NCBI GenBank assembly: GCA_965213775.1 | Contig: CBDCAC010000007.1 | Coordinates: forward strand, 1-64,000 | Source of the DNA: Lichenicoccus sp965213775 | GTDB lineage: Bacteria; Pseudomonadota; Alphaproteobacteria; Acetobacterales; Acetobacteraceae | Direction: 5' to 3' | Length of the DNA: 64,000 nucleotides | Part shown: positions 45,279 through 53,672 of the stretch, in pieces | How positions within the stretch are numbered: the stretch's first letter is position 1 | Layout: the number at the start of each line of letters is the position of its first letter | Notes under the pieces: model-generated | What the model was told of the DNA's origin: nothing | Database searches by the model: none | What the model saw: the letters and a program-made list of their open reading frames with translations, nothing else | Translations under genes and position numbers: made by a program

Positions 45279-45892
45279 GGCAGACGGGATTCCACCGCGG
45301 CCAGCACGCGCTGACGCACCATCTCGACGGAACCGACCGCAGACACGAGGACGCAGCGTTCGGCGGCGCGGCGGGCGATCGTCCGGAAGCCTTCGGCGAC
45401 CTGAGCATGGAAGCGCTCATCCAATGCTTCGTAGCGGTCCTCTCCCTCCCCACGGCGACGTATTCGCGCACGTGCCTCGTCACGCGCGAGATCCAGGATC
45501 ACCGTCAGATGAGGCTGTAGGCCCAACAGGGTGGTGAGGTGCTCGATGAACGCCAGGATCGCCGGGTCGCCTCGGCCGAGACCGTAGCCCTGGTAGGCGA
45601 GGGTGGAGTCGGAGAAGCGATCGCACAGGACGAGCCGACCCGCCGCCAGCGCCGGACCGATCGTCGCGTCGACATGATCGGTCCGTGCCGCGAAATGCAC
45701 CATCGCCTCGGCGCGCGGGCTCAGCCCATGATCCGTCTCGAGCAGAAACCGGCGAAGCGCTTCTGCACCCGGGGCTCCGCCCGGCTCGCGCGTGCACAGC
45801 ACGTCGTAGCCGCGGCCGGCGAGGCCGTCCGCGAGCTCTCGTATCTGGGTCGACTTGCCGGCACCCTCGCCGCCTTCGAGCGTCACCAGCAT
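45275..45892 (-). CDS. tmk: Thymidylate kinase
   Basis: Phosphorylates dTMP to dTDP. It has 205 residues from the ATG at 45892 (MLVTLEGGEGAGKSTQ); a GTG at 45901 would add three residues. It has P-loop GGEGAGKST, DRFSDSTLAYQGYG with the DR(F/Y) motif, and the lid region ARIRRRGEGEDRYEALD. It lies just after dac and overlaps holB. A longer frame up to 46018 runs into the dac gene and is not real. Confidence 0.95.
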   Translation of the reverse strand: MLVTLEGGEGAGKSTQIRELADGLAGRGYDVLCTREPGGAPGAEALRRFLLETDHGLSPRAEAMVHFAARTDHVDATIGPALAAGRLVLCDRFSDSTLAYQGYGLGRGDPAILAFIEHLTTLLGLQPHLTVILDLARDEARARIRRRGEGEDRYEALDERFHAQVAEGFRTIARRAAERCVLVSAVGSVEMVRQRVLAAVESRLP

Positions 45893-45905
45893 CCCGGTCA
45901 CGTGA

Positions 45906-47162
45906 TCAACCCCCGCCGACCGAGTGCTCCAGGACGGCGATGGCTCGGTTCGGCAGGGCAAGCCGCGGCACGCTCGCGGTCGCCAGTAGAGGCACCTGCA
46001 CGTCGACCAGCCGAGCACCCGAGACGGTGAGCTGGGCGACGGCCTGTCCTGCCGCCACGGGTGCCTGCACCGGCAACTTGAAATCGACTGCGATCCTCAC
46101 GTGGCTGCGCCAGTCATGCGGCATCGTCAGCACGATGTCGTGTGATGCCGCGACGGCGACCGTGGGTCGAGTGCCGAGCCAGATCGGGATCGACTGCACG
46201 ATCTCGTTCTTCGAAAACAGCTTGACGTCCTCAAAGTTGATAAACGCCCAATTCAACAATCGCTCCCCCTCCTCGGCGCGAGCACGGGAAGACGGCAGGC
46301 CGTTCAGAACTTCGATGAGACGTCGATCATCGCGCTTGGCGCTGGCGCAGAGGCCGAAGCCGCCGGCGTCAGTATGGCCGGTCTTCAGGCCGTCGGCGAG
46401 ACCCTTGTCGACCAGGACGTTGCGGTTCCCCTGATCGATATTGTTAAACTTGTAGTCCTTCTCGGAGAAGTAATGATAATATTGCGGATAGTCCTTTATC
46501 AGATGGAGCGCGAGCATCCCGACGTCGCGAGCCGACATGTGATGGTCCGGATCCGGCCAGCCGGTCGTATTCTGATAGTGGGTATGGGTGAGGCCGAGGC
46601 GCTGCGCCTGGTTGTTCATCAGGACGACGAACTGCTTTTCTGAACCGGCGATGCCTTCCGCAAGCACGATACAGGCATCGTTGCCGGATTGGATCAGCAT
46701 GCCGCGTATGAGATCCTCCACCGCGACCTGCTGACCCAGCGGCACGAACATCTTGGATCCCTGCATCCGCCAGGCCTTCTCGCTCACTGGCAGTGTCTGG
46801 TCGGGTCGCAGGCGGTTTTCGCTGAGTGCTGAGAAGACGACATAGGCCGTCATCATCTTCGTAAGCGAGGAGGGAGGCATCGGCTCATCCGCCGCTTTCT
46901 GCAACAGGACCGTGCCGGTGGCCGCGTCCATGATGAAGGCCCATCTTGCCTGCGTATCGAGTGGGCCGAGCGGCGTGTCGGCAGGATCGCCGGATGGAGC
47001 GACGACGTCCGGCGTCGGTGATCGATCTACCGCTTTGTGTCGGCGATGAGCCGTGGCCGGTCGGATACCACAACCTATGGAGGCTGCGAGCATCGAGCCG
47101 CCTGCCAGCAATGATCTTCTGGTGGACAAGGTTGGGTCCCTACTCAACGATGATCCGAGCAT
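45906..47162 (-). CDS. dacC: D-alanyl-D-alanine carboxypeptidase (PBP5/6 type)
   Basis: Penicillin-binding serine peptidase of 418 residues that trims the terminal D-Ala of stem peptides in the periplasm. A Tat-like signal STRRSLLAGGSMLAASIG lies at about residues 13-32. The three active-site motifs are present: SxxK in SSLTKMM, SxN in QSGNDACIV, and KTG in LKTGHTDAGG. The C-terminal PBP5 beta domain runs from about 310, and the last residues (VPRLALPNRAIAVLEHSVGGG) would correspond to the membrane-contact end. GGAG precedes the ATG at 47162. It overlaps rlpA by 23 bases. Confidence 0.93.
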   Translation of the reverse strand: MLGSSLSRDPTLSTRRSLLAGGSMLAASIGCGIRPATAHRRHKAVDRSPTPDVVAPSGDPADTPLGPLDTQARWAFIMDAATGTVLLQKAADEPMPPSSLTKMMTAYVVFSALSENRLRPDQTLPVSEKAWRMQGSKMFVPLGQQVAVEDLIRGMLIQSGNDACIVLAEGIAGSEKQFVVLMNNQAQRLGLTHTHYQNTTGWPDPDHHMSARDVGMLALHLIKDYPQYYHYFSEKDYKFNNIDQGNRNVLVDKGLADGLKTGHTDAGGFGLCASAKRDDRRLIEVLNGLPSSRARAEEGERLLNWAFINFEDVKLFSKNEIVQSIPIWLGTRPTVAVAASHDIVLTMPHDWRSHVRIAVDFKLPVQAPVAAGQAVAQLTVSGARLVDVQVPLLATASVPRLALPNRAIAVLEHSVGGG

Positions 47163-48021
47163 CGGTTACTCCGCCCGAACGGGCGCGGTCCAGTGCTGCA
47201 TCCGCCTGCGTCACGAGCTCGAACGGACCTAGCCGCACGCTGAACAAGGTGGAACGGCCCTGCCCTTCCTGAAGGACGGCTCCTGACAACGATCTCGCGA
47301 GTCGGCGGGCATAGATGCGCTGACTGAAACGGCCTGCATCGATCCAGAGCTCGCCGGGACCGACCGGTCCTTGCGTGACGATGCCCATGCTCGGCTCGGC
47401 CGGGCGTGCTTCAGGCTCATGCAGGGGTGCCGGAGCGGACCCCTCGGGCCGGTCGGACGGGTTCGAAGGCGTCAGCGACTGTTCCTGAACATCCGTGACC
47501 GGTGCGGCAATGAGGTCCGCCTTCGGTGGATCCTTTACCTGCCGCAGGATCATGCGGCTCAGTGCCTCATCCTGCTTGATCTCGATACGCGTCGCCTGGT
47601 TCGGGATCATTCCCAGCGCGCGAGCAGCCGCGGGCGTTACCGAGAGCAGCCGCCGCGGCGAAGCCGGCCCGCGATCGTTCAGGCGTAACGTAACGATCCG
47701 GCCGTTCTCCAGGTTGCGGACCTGAAGCATTACGGGTAGCTGCAAGCTTTGATGCGAAGCCGTGAAGGATGCAGGATCATACGGTTCACCGTCTGCGGTT
47801 CTGGATCGGCCGCGTCGTGGTGCATCTATGACCGCCAACCCAGTAGCCGTGTAAGACGACTCCTCTCTCGGATAGAACCAACAGCCCTCACCCAGCCACG
47901 GTGGTCCTACCACGTAATGAATATCTATCGCCTCCGGTCGTCGCAGCTGCTGGCGGTCGCACCCCGTGAACGATGCCAGAACCGTCATGGCAAGCAGCAG
48001 CGCGACCGTGAGACACCTCAT
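47140..48021 (-). CDS. rlpA: RlpA-like septal lipoprotein with SPOR domain
   Basis: Lytic-transglycosylase-type envelope protein of 293 residues. The N-terminal signal MRCLTVALLLAMTVLASFTGC ends in a somewhat unusual lipobox (FTGC). The double-psi beta-barrel spans about 65-150, with SYTATGLAVIDA and the catalytic-Asp region LRLNDRGP. A Pro/Glu-rich linker leads to a C-terminal SPOR domain (ELWIDAGRFSQRIYARRLARSL to the end) that binds denuded glycan at division sites. It overlaps mltB as ATGA. Confidence 0.9.
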   Translation of the reverse strand: MRCLTVALLLAMTVLASFTGCDRQQLRRPEAIDIHYVVGPPWLGEGCWFYPREESSYTATGLAVIDAPRRGRSRTADGEPYDPASFTASHQSLQLPVMLQVRNLENGRIVTLRLNDRGPASPRRLLSVTPAAARALGMIPNQATRIEIKQDEALSRMILRQVKDPPKADLIAAPVTDVQEQSLTPSNPSDRPEGSAPAPLHEPEARPAEPSMGIVTQGPVGPGELWIDAGRFSQRIYARRLARSLSGAVLQEGQGRSTLFSVRLGPFELVTQADAALDRARSGGVTDARIIVE

Positions 48022-49031
48022 GCGATCGCACTGCCGAGAAGCCCCACCGCCAGACCGTAGAAATCCGATGGATTGTAGCGTCGCAGCACCTTGAAGTTCT
48101 CATAGGCGACGAAAGCGTCGCCGCCCGGCCCATCAGGAAGCAGTAGCCTCGCGGATATGTCGCTGCGTGAGAATGAGTTCCCGTCTAGGCGGCGGACGCC
48201 AGCGCGCATCCACTCGCCAAGTGACTGAACTGGATTTCGTTCAGCTGTCATGGCATTGAAGCCGGGAGTGATCAGCACGGGTTGACCCCACGGCGCGCCG
48301 GAGACCCAACCATTCTGCGAGAGATAGTTTGAAATCGAAGCGAAGACATCGGCCTCGCTGGACCAGATGTCGCGCCTGCCATCGCCATCCCCATCCACGG
48401 CGTATCTTAGGTATGCACTTGGCATGAATTGAGGTTGACCCATCGCTCCGGCATAGCTGCCGAGCATGCCGGCCGGTTTAATATCACCCTGCTGAAGGAT
48501 AAGCAGCGCGTCCATCAGCTGGCTGTGAAAGAAGGTCCTGCGACGCCCGTCGAAGGTAAGTGTCGCGAGCGCATCGATCACGGAAAATGATCCAGATCGG
48601 CTGCCGTAGTTCGACTCTAGCCCCCAGATACCGATGACGATACGCGGGTCGACTCTGTAGTGCCTCCAGATCTTGGTCAGAAGACCAAGCTCGCCCTGAT
48701 AGGCTGCTCGTCCGGCTTGGACCTTCTGTGCCGTGAGGACACGTCGGCGATAGGCGCTCCAGCTGAGCTGGAATTCTGGTTGATGCCGGTCTAGCACCAG
48801 CACCTTCATGTTCGGATGATCGAGGGACAGCGCGTCGTCGAGTATGGATTGACTGATGCCAAGGCTTCGAGCCTGTGCGGCGACCGTCCGAAGAAATATT
48901 GAGTAGGAAGCCTCGCGAGCAGGTAGTCGTGACTCAGCTCGAGCTCGAAAAGGACTGCTCGCTCCGAGAGCCAGTGCTGCAACTGCCGTAAGCAATCCGG
49001 CGCGCCGCTTGATCATCCCTCTTTCTGCCAT
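48018..49031 (-). CDS. mltB: Lytic murein transglycosylase B
   Basis: Cleaves the MurNAc-GlcNAc bond, producing 1,6-anhydro ends. It has 337 residues from the ATG at 49031 (or 49013). There is a Sec-type signal (KRRAGLLTAVAALALGASSPFRARA) and no lipobox, so it is soluble and periplasmic. Family motifs: RIVIGIWGLESNYGSRSGSFSVIDALATL with the catalytic Glu, GSYAGAMGQPQFMPSAYLRYAVDGDGDG, and the C-terminal FKVLRRYN. It is the first gene of the eight-gene operon. The GC content of the gene is lower than in the first half of the window. Confidence 0.93.
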   Translation of the reverse strand: MAERGMIKRRAGLLTAVAALALGASSPFRARAESRLPAREASYSIFLRTVAAQARSLGISQSILDDALSLDHPNMKVLVLDRHQPEFQLSWSAYRRRVLTAQKVQAGRAAYQGELGLLTKIWRHYRVDPRIVIGIWGLESNYGSRSGSFSVIDALATLTFDGRRRTFFHSQLMDALLILQQGDIKPAGMLGSYAGAMGQPQFMPSAYLRYAVDGDGDGRRDIWSSEADVFASISNYLSQNGWVSGAPWGQPVLITPGFNAMTAERNPVQSLGEWMRAGVRRLDGNSFSRSDISARLLLPDGPGGDAFVAYENFKVLRRYNPSDFYGLAVGLLGSAIA

Positions 49032-49695
49032 GATTTTGACGATAACGGCAACAGGCTTACGTAACGTTTTAGCACCGATCGCGGGGCCTCGCCGGTCGGC
49101 TTGAGATCCGGCAGCAACCCAGGCGGGATGATGGAACACCCCTCACCAGAGGCGTGCTGCCGGATCGCCGTTGCCGGGTTCCGACTGGACGTGCTGATGG
49201 AGGCGAACTCCTGATGGTCGCTCCGGCAGGCGTTCCTACCATGGCGTCTCAGCGCGCGGAGGACTTGGCCTCGGTCATGCCCCGCCGCTGCAGGCTATCA
49301 GCTCGCTATCATGCCGAGCTTGACCATTCGAGTGGGAACCGCCTTCCAGATCATCTAATTTCTGAGAATACCACTATAAGTCATTGATTCTGATGTTTAT
49401 TTTTTGCTTAGAAGTTTGGGTCCGAGGAATGCTGGACAAGAAAGACCGCCTTTCGGTGCTCTTCGACGATCCGCCAAATCCCGACGCTCGCCAAGCCGTC
49501 CAGAAATCAGGTGACGTCGATGGCTTACACGGATATTGAAAAGCCGCGGCATTGGAGCGAGTTTTTGGACAGCCCCCTCATTTGACCACTGCCCAGTCTC
49601 ATCTTCGGCGACTAGAGGCACATAACCTTCGCGATCAGAGGCCTGAAGGCTGCGCCGACCGATCGCTCGCAGGGTGGTTTGGTCACTGATTCCGG
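49032..49695. other. Gene-poor boundary region
   Basis: About 660 bases between mltB and the DedA gene. Short frames on both strands (for example 49397-49747 minus, 116 codons, ending GLSCPAFLGPKLLSKK) have no similarity I recognise and may be remnants. A notably AT-rich patch lies at about 49355-49415. No tRNA or attachment site was seen. This marks the shift from core operon to accessory DNA. Confidence 0.4.
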
Positions 49696-50274
49696 ATGAT
49701 CTCGCTATCGGTTGCCAGTCTGCTGAAGGCGGCTGGCGCACATCCACTATTTCAGGCGTTCGCTGTAATCATCGGCACGTTTATCTTGGAGGACGCGGCG
49801 ACGGTAATTGCTGCCACGCAAGTCGAAGCGGGCATGATCCATCCTGCTCTTGCGTTGGTGGCACTGTACTTCGGTATCGTCATCGGCGACCTGGGCCTAT
49901 ACGGCCTCGGCCGGATCGCAGCCTCATCACCGATGATCAATCGACTCGTCTCGGCCGAACGCCATGCACGAGGTAGACGATGGCTGGCGGATAGGGTCTT
50001 CAGGGTAGTCTTGGTCAGCCGGTTCATCCCGGGCGCGCGTCTACCAACCTATACGGCTTGCGGTTTCCTACGCGCCAGTTTCACGAAATTCACGCTCGCA
50101 GCCATCGTCGCGACGTCGATCTGGACAAGCCTGCTTTTTCTTCTTTCACTTCGGATTGGTCGCTTGCTCTTAAACCATTTTGGTGCATGGCGATGGGCTG
50201 GGGCTATCGGCTTTGCTCTGGCGGTCGTCGCGTTTGGGCGCATCGTCGCTCACTTCCAGGATGAGAAAGCATGA
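49696..50274 (+). CDS. DedA family membrane protein
   Basis: Integral membrane protein of 192 residues. The DedA/VTT signature is clear: VVLVSRFIPGARLPTYTACGFLRAS, with the Arg and Pro-Gly that are key in the family. Preceding helices carry acidic residues (IIGTFILEDAATVIAATQ), and TM segments run to the C-terminus. Some DedA proteins have been shown to return undecaprenyl phosphate (or other lipids) across the membrane; that role is possible here given the uppP gene nearby, but not proven. It overlaps the next gene as ATGA (50271-50274). Confidence 0.88.
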   Translation: MISLSVASLLKAAGAHPLFQAFAVIIGTFILEDAATVIAATQVEAGMIHPALALVALYFGIVIGDLGLYGLGRIAASSPMINRLVSAERHARGRRWLADRVFRVVLVSRFIPGARLPTYTACGFLRASFTKFTLAAIVATSIWTSLLFLLSLRIGRLLLNHFGAWRWAGAIGFALAVVAFGRIVAHFQDEKA

Positions 50275-51353
50275 GTGACATCACGGCCATCGAAGCCGAG
50301 ACGACGACCATCTCGCAGGTTTCGTCTTTCGAGTTCTGGCCAAGCTGGATTTTCTACACGCCGGTGGTGGCGTACTGGATCGCGCTCGGACTACGCTATC
50401 GGGATTTCAGCCTGCCGTCCGTCGCAAACCCACGCGTATCGACCGGAGGTCTATGTGGCGAAAGCAAATGCTCCATCTTGGACCAGGCAGGTCTTACCGC
50501 GTCCTCATGGATCGCACGATACAGAAAGTTTCGAACGGCGGAACAGGATCTACCGCGAGCCCTCCTGTTGATGGAAGAGGGAAAACTGGCGCTCCCGATC
50601 GTCGTCAAGCCCGATATCGGATGCAACGGCACTGGAGTTCGCCTGGCGCACGATGAGGAGGCTCTAAGATCGGTTCTCGCGTCGTTTCCTCGGAATACGG
50701 ACTTACTGCTGCAAGAACTGGTCCCATATGAAGGTGAAGCAGGAATATTTTATATCAAGCATCCGTTTTCATCGACCGGACGCATTACCTCTCTCACCCA
50801 CAAGAGAGCGCCGATCCTGTTCGGCGACGGCAGATCGACGATACGTGAACTGATCTTGGCCGATCCACGCACCGGGCTGGTCCCTCACCTTTACCTGCCG
50901 CGTTTATGGGCTCGCCTCAGTGAAATTCCTGATCCTGGTTCACCGATCAGACTGGTGTTTGCTGGCAATCATTGTAAAGGCTCGATCTTCTCCAATGGTG
51001 CGTCGGACATCACGTCGATGCTCACGGAGAAGATCAATTGCATCATGTCCGATATTCCGGACTTCCATTTCGGTCGCGTCGACGTTCGGTATCGCAGCGT
51101 CGCGAGCTTGAGACGCGGCGAAGAGTTTCAGATCATAGAGATAAACGGAGTTGGCTCCGAAGCAACGCACATCTGGGATCCGTCAACCTCGTTGCGAGAA
51201 GCATATCAGGCGCAGTTCGCTCATTATCGACAAGCATTTGAGATAGGCGCCGCATTACGTGGAGCGGGGTTCAAGAGCAGCGGCTTGCTGCAGATCATCA
51301 GGGATTGGCTTACGCAGCGCCGACTCATGGCGTCATACCCTCTGAATGATTAG
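50271..51353 (+). CDS. ATP-grasp ligase, cyanophycin-synthetase-like
   Basis: Protein of 360 residues. An N-terminal aromatic and hydrophobic stretch (FEFWPSWIFYTPVVAYWIAL) may contact the membrane. The ATP-grasp fold follows: lysine/glycine loop IVVKPDIGCNGTGVRL near residue 112, LLQELVPYEGEAGIFYI, KRAPILFGDGRSTIRELI (GDG-STI-EL is typical of cyanophycin synthetase and D-Ala ligases), and the metal-binding FQIIEINGVGSEATHIW near residue 285. Such enzymes join an amine to a carboxylate using ATP; the substrates are unknown. It is translationally coupled to the DedA gene, which suggests a lipid- or envelope-linked acceptor. Confidence 0.75.
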   Translation: MSDITAIEAETTTISQVSSFEFWPSWIFYTPVVAYWIALGLRYRDFSLPSVANPRVSTGGLCGESKCSILDQAGLTASSWIARYRKFRTAEQDLPRALLLMEEGKLALPIVVKPDIGCNGTGVRLAHDEEALRSVLASFPRNTDLLLQELVPYEGEAGIFYIKHPFSSTGRITSLTHKRAPILFGDGRSTIRELILADPRTGLVPHLYLPRLWARLSEIPDPGSPIRLVFAGNHCKGSIFSNGASDITSMLTEKINCIMSDIPDFHFGRVDVRYRSVASLRRGEEFQIIEINGVGSEATHIWDPSTSLREAYQAQFAHYRQAFEIGAALRGAGFKSSGLLQIIRDWLTQRRLMASYPLND

Positions 51354-51362
51354 GATCTTATT

Positions 51363-51830
51363 CTAAGGGGTAGCGCCATTTCCGAGACCGCCGGTGCCAA
51401 ATATATACTGGCTGACAGCCTGCTCGAGGCTCTGCATCTCCCGCGTGGCCCGTATGCTGTCATTAGGAGAGAGCATCCTCTTGGATTGCCCTGGATTTAC
51501 CAACAGGGCGTTGGCAGTGGTGAAGCCGCTACTTCCTATGGTCAGCGTCGTGTCAGAAGGAAGCCTGTATCTTGAGTCAAGCTGGAAATCGACATGGGTG
51601 ACGAAGGCCACTGGATCCAGCTTGATAGAGAAGACGGTGCCGATCTTCACTCCTGCTAGATCGACATCCGCACCTTCATGCAGACCGTTTGAAGACAGGA
51701 AAACGGCATGCAGGCCGTAGCGCTCAGAAGACTGGCTACTCAAGCGTGTCACCGCATAGGAATAGAATCCTGTAGTCACCACGATGATGATCCCACTGGC
51801 GACTGTAGCTACCCACCTATGCTCAGGCAC
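51363..51830 (-). CDS. MlaD-like (MCE domain) protein
   Basis: Protein of 155 residues. One N-terminal membrane helix (WVATVASGIIIVVTTGFYSYAV) is followed by an MCE domain: YGLHAVFLSSNGLHEGADVDLAGVKIGTVFSIKLD near residues 38-72, and the closing SLEQAVSQYIFG as in MlaD. MlaD is the substrate-binding ring of the Mla phospholipid transporter. Here it is an orphan: no mlaE, mlaF or mlaC is in the window. It lies on the strand opposite to its neighbours and converges on the ATP-grasp gene. Confidence 0.85.
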   Translation of the reverse strand: MPEHRWVATVASGIIIVVTTGFYSYAVTRLSSQSSERYGLHAVFLSSNGLHEGADVDLAGVKIGTVFSIKLDPVAFVTHVDFQLDSRYRLPSDTTLTIGSSGFTTANALLVNPGQSKRMLSPNDSIRATREMQSLEQAVSQYIFGTGGLGNGATP

Positions 51831-51976
51831 GAAAACCGTACATCACGTGAAATGGTGTCCTTCCCTACAGGAGCTTCGGGTATGCATCATCGAGAGGAAA
51901 AACGTCAACTGACGAAGCTTGCAGGTTTGCCGCGACTGCGGCAACACCAAAATCCTAACCGGGTGAGACTGCAGAC

Positions 51977-52816
51977 ATGACAGCTATTCAGGCACTGATC
52001 ATTGCGATCCTGCAAGGCGTAACCGAACTGTTTCCGGTCAGCAGCCTCGGACACGCTGTTGTCGTGCCAGCTCTTCTTCACTGGAGAATTGATCAGCGAG
52101 GAGCTGCTTTCCTTCCATTTCTCGTGACGCTGCACTTTGGCACGGCTTGCGCCCTGCTGGCATATTTTTGGCGTGACTGGCTGGCACTCGCGCGTGGTGT
52201 TGTCGGGTTCGGTCCGACCTCGTTGACGAATGAGAGCCGTCACGTCGCATTCCTTATCATCCTTGCAACTATTCCCGCGGTCATCCTCGGCTTCCTTTTT
52301 GAAAGCTTCCTTCGCCGGCTCTTCGGCACGCCGCAGATCGCTGCGATCTTCCTGGTCTTGAATGGTGTTCTGCTACTGGTCGGAGAGAGATTAGCGACCA
52401 GGAAGCGTGTGATCCATCGGCCGGTTGCCAGTCTGAGCTGGAATGACGCCGTCATCATAGGCTTGTGGCAGTGCCTGGCTTTCATCCCGGGCATATCCCG
52501 CTCAGGTGCGACCATCGTCGGAGGCGTGCTTCGTGGTGTCGATCATCAAGTGTCAGCTCGATTTTCCTTCCTCATCGGCACCCCGATTATCCTCGCGGCG
52601 AGTGTTCAGCAGGCGCTGCATCTTCACCGATCATCAGCGACAGTCTCAAATTGGAGCCCAGCTATATTGGCGGCAATCGTGGCTGGCGTTACTGCATTTT
52701 GCAGTACGGCGTTCCTCATGCGTTACTTTCGATCACACGAGCAGTGGGCGATGGGCCCGTTCTCGGCGTACTGCGTGTTGTTTGGCCTGCTTAGCTTCTT
52801 TCTCTTGTATGCTTGA
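51977..52816 (+). CDS. uppP: Undecaprenyl-diphosphatase
   Basis: Membrane phosphatase (BacA/UppP) of 279 residues that recycles undecaprenyl diphosphate to the monophosphate carrier. Both family signatures are intact: LQGVTELFPVSSLGHAVV near residue 13 (with the catalytic Glu) and FIPGISRSGATIVGG near residue 170. About eight helices are predicted. The codon use and GC content are lower than in the first half of the window. Another copy may exist elsewhere in the genome. The SGNH hydrolase gene follows within 26 bases. Confidence 0.94.
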   Translation: MTAIQALIIAILQGVTELFPVSSLGHAVVVPALLHWRIDQRGAAFLPFLVTLHFGTACALLAYFWRDWLALARGVVGFGPTSLTNESRHVAFLIILATIPAVILGFLFESFLRRLFGTPQIAAIFLVLNGVLLLVGERLATRKRVIHRPVASLSWNDAVIIGLWQCLAFIPGISRSGATIVGGVLRGVDHQVSARFSFLIGTPIILAASVQQALHLHRSSATVSNWSPAILAAIVAGVTAFCSTAFLMRYFRSHEQWAMGPFSAYCVLFGLLSFFLLYA

Positions 52817-52841
52817 CGACCCGAGGCGGAGATCAAGCGCC

Positions 52842-53606
52842 ATGCTGATCCGCGTGATCATCGCTATCTCCTTGGCCACGACGTTGATCGCCGCGGCACC
52901 AAATTCTATCGCGGTAAGACCAATATCGCGGCTCGATACAGTCTGGTGGAAACAACGTTTTCAGCAGAAACAGGTTGAGCTAGGTCGTGGACCGGTACAA
53001 CTTCTGTGGGTCGGTGACTCGATCACTCAGGATTGGGAAAGTGGTGGGCCACAACCCTGGCGTAAGTTCACTTCCATCTGGAAGCGGTTCTATGGCGACC
53101 GTCACGCGGTCAATCTTGGGTTTCGAGGCGACAGCACGTGCCATGTGCTATGGCGTCTTCAGCATGGTGAGCTCGATGGCATCCAGCCGAAGGCTGTAAT
53201 CCTATTGATCGGGGCAAATAATTTCGGGCGGGTGCATACTGATGCCGATCAGACATATCAGGGTATTGTTGTCATATTGCAGCTTCTTCATCAACGGCTT
53301 CGAGCAACTCATGTGCTTCTGATCGGTGTCCTGCCCTCGATACGTTCGACGTGGGTTAGCATCAACACGCGGAGCCTTAATCGGCGTCTGGCGCTGCTGC
53401 CGGCGAGTCAGGGAAGCTGGTTGAAATATATCGACGTCGGTAATGTCTTCGAGCATGGTGGGGTTGTGGATACAAAACGATTCCTCGACCCGCTTCTGAC
53501 GCCACCTGAGCCGCCGCTGCATCCAACCCCTCTCGCTCAGACGGCCATGGCTGTGGAGATAGAGCCCATGGTGGCTTCTATGATGAACGACCCGATACAT
53601 CAGTGA
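52842..53606 (+). CDS. Secreted SGNH/GDSL hydrolase
   Basis: Esterase-type hydrolase of 254 residues. The signal peptide is MLIRVIIAISLATTLIAAAP. Block I with catalytic Ser is LLWVGDSITQDWE; block II Gly is LGFRGDST; block III is LLIGANNFGR; and the block V His is in LHPTPLAQ. It most resembles GDSL lipases/acylhydrolases of the platelet-activating-factor acetylhydrolase type. The start at 52842 gives a proper signal; an ATG at 52809 overlapping uppP is less likely. It could remove acyl groups from envelope glycans, but this is inferred from context only. Confidence 0.82.
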   Translation: MLIRVIIAISLATTLIAAAPNSIAVRPISRLDTVWWKQRFQQKQVELGRGPVQLLWVGDSITQDWESGGPQPWRKFTSIWKRFYGDRHAVNLGFRGDSTCHVLWRLQHGELDGIQPKAVILLIGANNFGRVHTDADQTYQGIVVILQLLHQRLRATHVLLIGVLPSIRSTWVSINTRSLNRRLALLPASQGSWLKYIDVGNVFEHGGVVDTKRFLDPLLTPPEPPLHPTPLAQTAMAVEIEPMVASMMNDPIHQ

Positions 53607-53672
53607 TGTCTGCGACAGCCAACCGCTCGTCGTAATCGACTAGAACGTCTTCAAGACAGGAATTGGTTCGTC

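Noticed and set aside
49397..49747. 116-codon minus-strand frame
   Set aside because: No recognisable domain, no clear ribosome binding site, and it overlaps the DedA start. Kept only as a possible remnant in the boundary region.
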